From the NCBI GenBank assembly GCA_038234815.1, contig JBBQSU010000135.1, forward strand, positions 1-9,139: a stretch of DNA of 9,139 nt, written 5' to 3'. A program made the translations under genes and the position numbers. This DNA comes from JBBQSU01 sp038234815. GTDB lineage: Bacteria; Planctomycetota; Phycisphaerae; Tepidisphaerales; Tepidisphaeraceae. Shown here piece after piece: positions 1 to 5,960 of this stretch (position 1 is its first letter; each line of letters begins with the position of its first letter). Under the pieces are notes generated by a model. That model was not told the DNA's origin, did no database searches, and was given only the letters and a program-made list of their open reading frames with translations.

Positions 1-2
1 AC

Positions 3-773
3 CCCGACGGCATCCGGTGCTATGCCCACATTGGCACGGGCAATTATCACGCCACCACCGCACGGTTATACACCGATCTGGGCTTGCTCACCTGCGATCC
101 GGCGCTGACCCGCGACCTCGTTGAACTGTTCCATTATCTCACCGGCCGGTCGCTCAAGCGCACGTATCGCAAGCTGCTGGTCGCCCCGGTGAACATGCGG
201 GATCGCTTTTTGGAACTGATTGATCGGGAGATTCAGCATCAGCGAGAGGGAAAACCCGCTCGGATCATCGCCAAGATGAACGCCCTTGAAGAGCGCAGGG
301 TGTGCCGCAAGCTGTATGAAGCGTCCCAGGCGGGGGTGAGCATCGACTTGATCGTACGGGGCTTCTGCACGCTCCGCCCGGGCGTGCCCGGCATGAGTGA
401 CAACATCCGCGTGACCAGTGTGATCGGGCGGTTCTTGGAACACTCCCGCATTTTCTATTTTCGCAATGCCGCCGCCGATCCGATCGACGGGGATTTCCTG
501 ATCGGTTCGGCCGACTGGATGTATCGCAATTTGATGAACCGCGTGGAGGCGGTCGCGCCGATCGAGCGCCGCGGATTCAGAGAACGGCTCTGGGAAATCC
601 TCAACATCATGCTCGGCGACCGCAGGCAGGCCTGGGACATGGACGCCAACGGCGTTTATACCCAGCGGCGGCCGGGGCCAAACGATTCGCCACTGGGCAC
701 GCATCAGATCTTGATGAACGCCGCCCGGGCCAGCGTGCCTATGCACACTCCCAAGCATCCGGCCGACGCATAG
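3..773 (+). CDS. ppk1: Polyphosphate kinase 1, C-terminal part (5' end outside window)
   Basis: PPK1 reversibly makes inorganic polyphosphate from the terminal phosphate of ATP. The reading frame is open from base 3, so the gene starts upstream of the window; 256 residues and the TAG stop (771-773) are present. The frame begins with the family signature YAHIGTGNYH (His codon at 27-29), followed by TARLYTDLGLLT. Later come VRGFCTLRPGVPGMSDNIRV, FLEHSRIF and SADWMYRNLMNRVE, all typical of the two C-terminal phospholipase-D-like domains. The His of YAHIG corresponds to E. coli His454 and the His of FLEHS (441-443) to His592. The spacing between them is 138 residues, the same as in E. coli. The autophosphorylated His (E. 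coli His435) would lie just upstream of the window. An internal TTG at 84 is not the start, because conserved sequence precedes it. The gene converges on adenylate kinase. Confidence 0.96.
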   Translation, partial: PDGIRCYAHIGTGNYHATTARLYTDLGLLTCDPALTRDLVELFHYLTGRSLKRTYRKLLVAPVNMRDRFLELIDREIQHQREGKPARIIAKMNALEERRVCRKLYEASQAGVSIDLIVRGFCTLRPGVPGMSDNIRVTSVIGRFLEHSRIFYFRNAAADPIDGDFLIGSADWMYRNLMNRVEAVAPIERRGFRERLWEILNIMLGDRRQAWDMDANGVYTQRRPGPNDSPLGTHQILMNAARASVPMHTPKHPADA

Positions 774-791
774 CTCCCGCAACCACCCAGC

Positions 792-808
792 GGCCCGCAC
801 CGCGGGTC
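792..808. terminator. Possible hairpin between convergent ppk1 and adk
   Basis: Arms CCCGC (794-798) and GCGGG (802-806) enclose the loop ACC. A G-T and a G-C pair extend the stem to 792/808. It lies in the 33-bp gap between two convergent genes and touches the adk stop codon. No T-tract follows on either strand, so an intrinsic terminator is only suggested by position and by the stem. Confidence 0.3.
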
Positions 809-1427
809 ACACCTGGCGTTTAAGTTGCTGTTCCTTGTCCCGCGTTTCCTTGGCCGCGGCCGCGATGCTCAGCAGTTCGGTCAGCACCCTGATCTGCGAC
901 TGCATCGCATCGATGCGCACGATCTTGTCGGCAGGATAATATTCCAGGATCGGCTTGGTATCACGGTCGTAAATCTCCAATCGCCGCTGGATGACCGCGT
1001 CGTTGGCATCGTCAAAGCGATTCTCTTTCAAGGCCCGCCGGCGCAGTCGCTCCACCATCTTGGGCATGTCCGCCATCAAGTGAATGACCTTCAGTACTTC
1101 GATGGTGTCCTCCAGCAGCTTGGCCTGATTGGCATTCCGCGGCAGGCCGTCCAGCACCAATATTTGTGCTTCCGGGAAGAACTGGTGGGTGTATTCCATG
1201 CCGATGATGAACTGCTTCCACACTTTGATCGTAAATTCGTCAGGCACCAGTTGCCCGCGACCGGCGTATTCCCAGAAAACCCGGCCCATTTCGCTCTGCA
1301 AGTCCAGTGAACGAAAAATGTCGCCGGTCGAAGAGTGATAAAACCCCGGAACCGAGCCGAGAATCTTCCCCTGCGTTCCTTTCCCGCTGCCGGGCGCACC
1401 AAAAAGTAAAATAGCTTTATATCGCAT
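807..1427 (-). CDS. adk: Adenylate kinase, short form without LID domain
   Basis: Transfers phosphate between ATP and AMP (2 ADP = ATP + AMP) in the cytoplasm. The 206-residue protein starts MRYKAILLFG and has the P-loop GAPGSGKGT at residues 10-18. The NMP-binding segment STGDIFR is at 33-39, DGLPRNANQA at 93-102, and the arginine-rich lid strand ending RFDDANDAVIQRRLEIY at 137-153. The zinc-finger-like LID insert of long bacterial enzymes is absent, so this is the short type shared with UMP/CMP kinases; another nucleoside monophosphate kinase is possible. I chose the ATG at 1427 because Walker A then lies close to the N-terminus, as in the family. A TTG at 1463 would add 12 unconserved residues. 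No clear Shine-Dalgarno site is seen at either start. It follows the STAS gene by about 98 bp on the same strand and may be the last gene of the hsp20-lon-STAS block. A lysine/glutamine-rich tail ends the protein. Confidence 0.9.
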   Translation of the reverse strand: MRYKAILLFGAPGSGKGTQGKILGSVPGFYHSSTGDIFRSLDLQSEMGRVFWEYAGRGQLVPDEFTIKVWKQFIIGMEYTHQFFPEAQILVLDGLPRNANQAKLLEDTIEVLKVIHLMADMPKMVERLRRRALKENRFDDANDAVIQRRLEIYDRDTKPILEYYPADKIVRIDAMQSQIRVLTELLSIAAAAKETRDKEQQLKRQV

Positions 1428-1525
1428 GAGGCGGAATGTCTCATGGACGTTTAGTAAATGCAATCGCTAAAAGCCGGGAGATGCCGGATGACCGCCGGGG
1501 CATGAAAAAATCGAGACTGCGACGC

Positions 1526-1879
1526 TCAGGAAAACTGCTTAATGGCTTCGGCCTGCGTGGGCTTAATGGTAAGCAGGCGATCAAGCCGCACGATTTTAAG
1601 CAATTCCATCAGTCGGGCGTTCACCGAACACAGCACCAGCGCGCTGTGGGGCAGCGCCGAAAGTTTCTTTTGCAATTGAAGCAGGATGCCAAGCGCCTGC
1701 GACGAAAGATATTGCACGCGCTCAAAGTCCAAGATTATCTGCCTGCGGTCTTCCTCGTCCACCAGGCGATAAAGGGCCGTGCCGATTTCCTCCAAGACCA
1801 GCGGGTCCATCAGGGTGCTGGTGTCGAATTCGACGACCGTGTACTTCTCGAAGCGTTGCGTCCGCAGCGGTGCGCTCAT
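1526..1879 (-). CDS. STAS-domain protein (anti-sigma factor antagonist-like)
   Basis: A 117-residue single-domain protein of the SpoIIAA/RsbV/STAS type. Such proteins bind anti-sigma-factor kinases or related partners and are switched by phosphorylation of one Ser. Visible features are the N-terminal strands (residues 12-20, YTVVEFDTS), the IILDFERVQYLSS strand-turn (48-60), the helix QALGILLQLQKKL (61-73), and LVLCSVNARLMELLKIVRLDRLL (81-103), where these proteins usually have 'l.g....v..ll...gl..l'. The usual D-S-S-G turn reads S59-S60-Q61-A62. Ser60 aligns with the phosphorylated Ser58 of B. subtilis SpoIIAA, while the preceding Asp is lost. The ATG overlaps the lon stop codon by 4 bp, implying translational coupling. 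No kinase or sigma factor gene is in the window, so the partner is unknown. Confidence 0.85.
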   Translation of the reverse strand: MSAPLRTQRFEKYTVVEFDTSTLMDPLVLEEIGTALYRLVDEEDRRQIILDFERVQYLSSQALGILLQLQKKLSALPHSALVLCSVNARLMELLKIVRLDRLLTIKPTQAEAIKQFS

Positions 1880-4374
1880 GTTGATTTCGTCCGTTTCGGC
1901 TTCTTGGAGGGCATTTTCCCACTCGACCGTTTGGCCGGCGGTGGCGCTGCGATTGGCTTGGCGGCTGCTTTTTTCTTCATTTCAGGCCCCAGCGCCACTT
2001 TCAGCACGTCGTCCACTGTCTCGGCGAAGTGAAATTTAAGCGACCGCTTTAGTTCATCGGGAATTTCCGGCAGGTCCTTTTGATTTCTTTTCGGCACGAT
2101 GACTTCTTTGATCCCGGCCCGACGGGCTGCGAGGGTCTTTTCCTTCAAACCCCCGATGGGCAAGACCAATCCGCGCAGCGTGATCTCACCGGTCATCGCA
2201 ACTTCCTTGCGCACCGGCCGGTTCAGCAGCAACGAGGCCAGTGCTGTAAACATCGCCACGCCGGCGCTGGGCCCGTCCTTCGGAACCGCGCCGGCAGGAA
2301 CGTGAATATGGATATCGCTTTGCGCCAACCGTTCCGAGTCAATCCCCAGCATATCGGCCCGCGAGCGCACCAGCGTAAAGGCCGCCGACGCCGATTCTTT
2401 CATCACCTCACCAATTTGGCCGGTAAGCGTGATCCCGCCTTTGCCCGGCACCCGCGAGGCTTCGATAAACAGGATTTCTCCCCCCACCGGGGTATAGGCC
2501 ATGCCTGTGGCCACGCCAGGCACGCTTAAACGGCTGGCCAGTTCAGATTCAAACCGCCTGGGGCCGAGTGATTTTCCGACATAGGCCGGATCGACCGTCA
2601 CCTTTTCTGTCAGCCCCCCGACAACCTCCGCGGCGATCGCGCGCGTCACAGCGCCGATGTTCCGCTCGAGATTCCGCACGCCGGCCTCGCGCGTATAGCT
2701 CTCGATGATTTCCTTCAGCGCCTCCTGGTTAAAGCGCACCTGCTTCCTGGAAAGACCATGCGCATCAAGCTGCCTGGGCACCAGGTAGGTTCGGGCGATA
2801 TGCAGTTTGTCGCTGTTGGTGTACCCCGGAATATCAATCACTTCCATGCGGTCGCGCAGCGGCCCGGGCACGCTGTCCATGGTGTTGGCGGTGGCGATGA
2901 AAAGCACCTTGCTGAGATCAAAGGGCACGTCCAGATAATGATCGGTAAAGGTGTGGTTCTGTGCCGGATCAAGCACTTCCAACAGCGCGCTGGCAGGGTC
3001 GCCGCGGAAATCGTTGCCCACCTTGTCAATTTCATCAAGCATCATCACCGGATTGCGCGTGCCGGCCTTGCGCAGCTCGGCTATCAACCGACCCGGCATC
3101 GAACCGATGTATGTCCGGCGATGCCCACGAATGTCGGCTTCGTCGCGCACGCCTCCCAGTGATACGCGGATGAAAGTTCGCCCCATCGCTTCGGCGATCG
3201 ATTTGCCCAGCGATGTTTTTCCCACGCCCGGCGGGCCAAGAAAACACAGGATCGCCCCCCCGCCGTCGGGCTTGAGTTTGCGCACGGCAAGATATTCGAT
3301 GATCCGGCGTTTCACCTTGTCCAGGTCATGGTGATCGCGGTCCAGAATCCGCCTGGCCTCTTTCAGATCAAGCTTGTCTTCGGTTTGCACCGTCCAGGGC
3401 AGTTCACTGACGATCTGCAGCCACGTGCGGATCACGCCATATTCCGGACTGGCGCTGGGCACCGATTCCAAGCGAGTCAGTTCTCTATTGGCTTCCTTCA
3501 GCACGACCTCTGGCGGATTGGCGGCCTCGAGTTTCGCGCGCAGGGACTCCACTTCCGATCCAGCCCCGCCGCCTTCCCCCTCGCCAAGCTCCTTCCGTAT
3601 CGCCTTAAGCTGCTCCTGCAAGTAATACCGCCGCTGGCTCTTATCGATATTCTCCTTCACCTGCGACTGAATCTTGTTCTGCAACTCCAGTACGTCCAGT
3701 TGTGCCGCCAGGCGACCGGCAATCATCTGCAATCGCTTTTCAACATGCAGCTCTTCAAGCACGCTCTGCTTCTCCGCGGTGTCACTCTGGACGTTGGCCG
3801 CCAGAAAATCCGCCAGCGCCGACGGCTGGGTTATGCTGCTCAACACCTGCGCGGCCTCGTCAGGTGTATTAGGGGATAATTCGATCACCCGATTGGCCTG
3901 CTGACGCACACTGGCGATCAGGGCTTCCACCTGCGGACTTTCAGTCACCTGTTCTTCCAGAATTTCGATCCGGCCTAGTGCAAAAGGATCGCTCTTATCC
4001 AGCGCCGTCAGGCGAAACCGCGTCAGCCCGTGTACGATGATCGACTGATTGCCATCGGGTAACTTAAAGAGCTTCAGGATCATGCAGGCCACGCCGACGT
4101 TATGCAGATCGGCCTGCTTGGGGTCTTCCACATCGGCATTCCGCTGGGTCATCACGCCGATGATCTTGTCTCCCGGCATCACCTCATCCAGCAGCGCTTT
4201 GCTCTTTGGCCGGCCGACATTCAGCGGCATGACTGTGCCCGGAAAGACCACGATATTTCGGATGGGAAGGATCGGAAGCAGGTTCGGAATCGTCAGCCGC
4301 TGGCTGCTGCCCCCGGTGCTGATGACCGTGGCGTCGGCGGTGCGTTCGAGTATTTGTGTGGTTTGTTCTGCCAT
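1876..4374 (-). CDS. lon: Lon, ATP-dependent serine protease
   Basis: A hexameric cytoplasmic AAA+ protease that unfolds and degrades damaged and regulatory proteins. The 832-residue protein has an N-terminal substrate-binding LON domain (about 30-235, beginning LPILPIRNIVVFPGTVMPL) and a coiled-coil linker (about 235-300). The ATPase domain follows, with Walker A GPPGVGKTS (380-388, Lys386), Walker B VMMLDEID (443-450) and the ATANT sensor (494-498). The protease domain (about 600-798) has the Ser703 nucleophile in PKDGPSAG and Lys746 in GGLKEK. The Ser-Lys spacing of 43 residues matches E. coli Ser679/Lys722. A 34-residue Lys/Pro/Ala-rich tail (799-832) extends beyond the usual end. The ATG at 4374 is followed by a normal N-terminus; upstream there is only a weak GGGA. 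The gene lies 24 bp behind hsp20 and overlaps the STAS gene by 4 bp, so the three are probably co-transcribed. Confidence 0.97.
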   Translation of the reverse strand: MAEQTTQILERTADATVISTGGSSQRLTIPNLLPILPIRNIVVFPGTVMPLNVGRPKSKALLDEVMPGDKIIGVMTQRNADVEDPKQADLHNVGVACMILKLFKLPDGNQSIIVHGLTRFRLTALDKSDPFALGRIEILEEQVTESPQVEALIASVRQQANRVIELSPNTPDEAAQVLSSITQPSALADFLAANVQSDTAEKQSVLEELHVEKRLQMIAGRLAAQLDVLELQNKIQSQVKENIDKSQRRYYLQEQLKAIRKELGEGEGGGAGSEVESLRAKLEAANPPEVVLKEANRELTRLESVPSASPEYGVIRTWLQIVSELPWTVQTEDKLDLKEARRILDRDHHDLDKVKRRIIEYLAVRKLKPDGGGAILCFLGPPGVGKTSLGKSIAEAMGRTFIRVSLGGVRDEADIRGHRRTYIGSMPGRLIAELRKAGTRNPVMMLDEIDKVGNDFRGDPASALLEVLDPAQNHTFTDHYLDVPFDLSKVLFIATANTMDSVPGPLRDRMEVIDIPGYTNSDKLHIARTYLVPRQLDAHGLSRKQVRFNQEALKEIIESYTREAGVRNLERNIGAVTRAIAAEVVGGLTEKVTVDPAYVGKSLGPRRFESELASRLSVPGVATGMAYTPVGGEILFIEASRVPGKGGITLTGQIGEVMKESASAAFTLVRSRADMLGIDSERLAQSDIHIHVPAGAVPKDGPSAGVAMFTALASLLLNRPVRKEVAMTGEITLRGLVLPIGGLKEKTLAARRAGIKEVIVPKRNQKDLPEIPDELKRSLKFHFAETVDDVLKVALGPEMKKKAAAKPIAAPPPAKRSSGKMPSKKPKRTKST

Positions 4375-4398
4375 TTGCGATTGTATCCCGTGCTGGAG

Positions 4399-4824
4399 TT
4401 ATCGATTCGCCGCGTCCGTCTTCGGCACTTCCACCCAAAGCAAACCGTCGCGGTATTGGGCCGCGATATGCTCCGATGACGAGTTCGATGGCAGTTCCAC
4501 CTCGCGGACGAACGACCCGTGATCGATCTCCATCAAATGCACCCGTGTGCGACGGTCTTTCTCGATCCCTGTCGTAGGCACACTCCGGATGCCTCGCAGC
4601 GTCAGCCGGCCCTCATGCACTTGCAGATCGATCTTCTCCTTCTGCACACCCGCCAGATCGACACACACCAGATAATGCGTTTCGGTCTCATACAAATTGA
4701 CGCTTGGCGTCCAGGTCTCGCTGGGGCAAAAACTGAAAAACCCTTTCTGCATCTGGTCCATCATCTTGTTCATTTGATTGACGATATTTCGGTGGGAGGA
4801 TTCGGTGGCGGTTTCCATGGGCAT
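4399..4824 (-). CDS. Small heat-shock protein, Hsp20/alpha-crystallin family
   Basis: An ATP-independent holdase that binds unfolding proteins and passes them to refolding or proteolysis. The 141-residue protein has a short, Met/Gln-rich N-terminal arm (1-37, with MNKMMDQMQKGFF) and an alpha-crystallin domain (about 38-135). The domain includes WTPSVNLYETETHYLVCVDLAG (38-59), KIDLQVHEGRLTLRG (64-78), and the RDGLLWVEVPK strand near the end, where the family has 'nGvL.i.lPK'. Only six residues follow that strand, so the C-terminal I-x-I/V oligomerisation motif is not visible. I chose the ATG at 4824 because GGAG (4832-4835) sits 7 nt upstream. A GTG at 4830 would be only 1 nt from it, and an ATG at 4818 is also possible. 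No CIRCE inverted repeat or sigma-32-type promoter was seen upstream, only a -10-like TATGAT (4853-4858, minus strand) without a good -35. It is the first gene of the hsp20-lon-STAS block. Confidence 0.92.
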   Translation of the reverse strand: MPMETATESSHRNIVNQMNKMMDQMQKGFFSFCPSETWTPSVNLYETETHYLVCVDLAGVQKEKIDLQVHEGRLTLRGIRSVPTTGIEKDRRTRVHLMEIDHGSFVREVELPSNSSSEHIAAQYRDGLLWVEVPKTDAANR

Positions 4825-4831
4825 CGGCACG

Positions 4832-4835
4832 CTCC
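4832..4835 (-). promoter_or_regulatory. Ribosome binding site deciding the hsp20 start
   Basis: GGAG on the minus strand lies 7 nt before the ATG at 4824. It favours that codon over the GTG at 4830 (1 nt away) and the ATG at 4818 (13 nt away). Confidence 0.55.
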
Positions 4836-4898
4836 GTCAAGTGTAAAAAGGCATCATAGACCGCCAACTCACGTCGGGAAAGGGGGGAAATTCTGTTG

Positions 4899-4927
4899 TT
4901 GATACTTCATCGGCAATGCCGCATAGT
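4899..4927 (+). promoter_or_regulatory. Candidate housekeeping-type promoter of uppS
   Basis: The -35-like TTGATA (4899-4904, 5 of 6 to consensus) and the -10-like CATAGT (4922-4927, 4 of 6) are separated by exactly 17 nt. Transcription would start near 4933-4935, only about five bases before the uppS ATG at 4939. The message would then be leaderless or nearly so, which fits the absence of a Shine-Dalgarno site there. This is prediction by eye only. Confidence 0.35.
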
Positions 4928-4938
4928 TATCATCGAGC

Positions 4939-5703
4939 ATGATCGACCTGACCGCCATTCCTCGCCAGAAATTGCCCCGCCACGTCGCGGTCATTATGGA
5001 CGGTAACGGCCGGTGGGCGGTGGGCCGCGGTCTCGAGCGCGTCCGCGGGCACCAGCAGGGCGCGCGCAACGTCAAATCCATCGTCACCGACTGCTCCAAT
5101 CTGCGCAGCACCATCGGCGCGCCCGACTTCCTCACGCTCTACTCCTTCAGCATGGAAAACTGGAAGCGCCCCCCCGCCGAGGTCACGTTTCTCATGCAGA
5201 TGTACATCGACTATCTGCAGACCGAGCGACCGACCATGATGGAGAACAACATCCGTTTCAAGCAGATCGGACGATTAGAAAATCTGCCCGAGCCGGTGCT
5301 GGATGAAGTGAACAAAACACTCGAACAAACCGCCCGCAATGACGGCCTTACACTCACGCTGGCGCTCAATTATGGCAGCCGCACGGAGATCGTCGATGCG
5401 GTGCGCCAAATCGCCCGCGAGGCCGCATCGGGCCGGATTTCCCCCGGCGAGATTGACGAGCAGATGATCTCCGATCACCTCTACACTGCCAACATGCCCG
5501 ATCCCGACCTCCTCATCCGCACCGCCGGCGAGATGCGCATCAGCAACTATCTCCTATGGCAGATCAGCTATGCGGAGTTGTATGTAAGCGAGGTCCTCTG
5601 GCCGGATTTTGACCCTGCGGAGATGCACAAAGCCCTGGCATCGTTCGCATCGAGAAACCGTCGGTTCGGCGCGCTCGATCAAACCAACACGCTTAAGAAA
5701 TAG
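4939..5703 (+). CDS. uppS: Undecaprenyl diphosphate synthase (cis-prenyltransferase)
   Basis: Adds isopentenyl diphosphate units in cis to farnesyl diphosphate to make the C55 lipid carrier used for peptidoglycan and other envelope polymers. The 254-residue length is normal for the family. Conserved regions, in order: HVAVIMDGNGRWA (15-27, catalytic Asp21); GHQQGA (37-42); LYSFSMENWKRP (67-78); LALNYGSRTEIVDA (141-154); and IRTAGEMRISNYLLWQISYAEL (from 193), with Arg194, Glu198, Arg200 and Ser202 in the places where E. coli UppS binds the homoallylic diphosphate and Mg2+. A slightly longer loop (SNLRSTIGAP, 53-62) precedes the third strand. The ATG at 4939 gives the usual short N-terminus; no Shine-Dalgarno site is evident. 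The gene is divergent from hsp20 with about 115 bp between the two starts. The usual cdsA partner does not follow it. Confidence 0.96.
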   Translation: MIDLTAIPRQKLPRHVAVIMDGNGRWAVGRGLERVRGHQQGARNVKSIVTDCSNLRSTIGAPDFLTLYSFSMENWKRPPAEVTFLMQMYIDYLQTERPTMMENNIRFKQIGRLENLPEPVLDEVNKTLEQTARNDGLTLTLALNYGSRTEIVDAVRQIAREAASGRISPGEIDEQMISDHLYTANMPDPDLLIRTAGEMRISNYLLWQISYAELYVSEVLWPDFDPAEMHKALASFASRNRRFGALDQTNTLKK

Positions 5704-5786
5704 CCCTGGTCCGGCGGCACCCGCGCACGGCACGCGGATCGTCAGGATCGACACACCCGGCGTCACCCCGAATGGCACAACCCTGA

Positions 5787-5819
5787 TGGTGCGCAAATTG
5801 GTGCACAAAAGCGCACCAA
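5787..5819. repeat. Overlapping inverted repeats of a GGTGC motif
   Basis: TGGTGCGC (5787-5794) is a perfect inverted match to GCGCACCA (5811-5818) with a 16-nt spacer. Within that spacer, TTGGTGC (5798-5804) is a perfect inverted match to GCACCAA (5813-5819) with an 8-nt spacer. The right arm can therefore pair with either of two left arms. This suggests a multi-site operator or alternative hairpins. The motif lies about 85 bp after the uppS stop. Confidence 0.6.
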
Positions 5820-5831
5820 CTTTTGACCCAT

Positions 5832-5890
5832 TGCGAAAAATTTAATTTTTTCTTTAATCGCTTGATTACATTATATTTACAAGCATTCTA
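5832..5890. promoter_or_regulatory. AT-rich tract with a -10-like element
   Basis: A strongly AT-rich stretch in a GC-rich window. It contains A and T runs (GAAAAA 5835-5840 and TTTTTC 5847-5852 can pair) and a TATATT (5872-5877, 5 of 6 to the -10 consensus). No convincing -35 lies at the right distance, although the upstream A/T runs could act as an UP-like element. It could be the promoter of whatever lies at 5961-6230, or a duplex-unwinding or curved segment. Confidence 0.3.
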
Positions 5891-5901
5891 CAGCACTCCA
5901 A

Positions 5902-5931
5902 GTTGCGCGAATTTGCGCCAATTCGCGCAAC
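5902..5931. repeat. Perfect 12-bp inverted repeat, operator- or hairpin-like
   Basis: The left arm GTTGCGCGAATT (5902-5913) and right arm AATTCGCGCAAC (5920-5931) are exact reverse complements around a 6-nt loop, TGCGCC. The loop itself extends a third TTTGCGCC half-site (5912-5919). As RNA it would form a stable 12-bp hairpin. As DNA it resembles a dimeric repressor operator. There is no T-tract after it, so it is not a standard terminator. It lies 29 bp upstream of the small ORF at 5961. Confidence 0.8.
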
Positions 5932-5960
5932 TCTGTCCCTTATGCTAGAGGGCTACTCTT

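Noticed and set aside
66..800. Minus-strand frame across ppk1
   Set aside because: The plus-strand frame carries clear PPK1 motifs; this frame is its shadow.
1436..2032. Plus-strand frame opposite STAS and the lon 3' end
   Set aside because: The minus strand encodes recognisable STAS and Lon sequence, and the plus-strand product has no domain.
4831..4938. CIRCE or sigma-32-like heat-shock control upstream of hsp20
   Set aside because: No TTAGCACTC-N9-GAGTGCTAA repeat and no CTTGAA/CCCCAT pair is present. Only a lone TATGAT is visible on the minus strand.
5721..5737. Short hairpin CCGCG/CGCGG after uppS as a terminator
   Set aside because: It has only a 5-bp stem with a 7-nt loop and no T-tract, so it is not convincing as an intrinsic terminator.
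5787..5931. CRISPR array
   Set aside because: The repeated motifs are short, differ in orientation and spacing, and show no regular repeat-spacer pattern.
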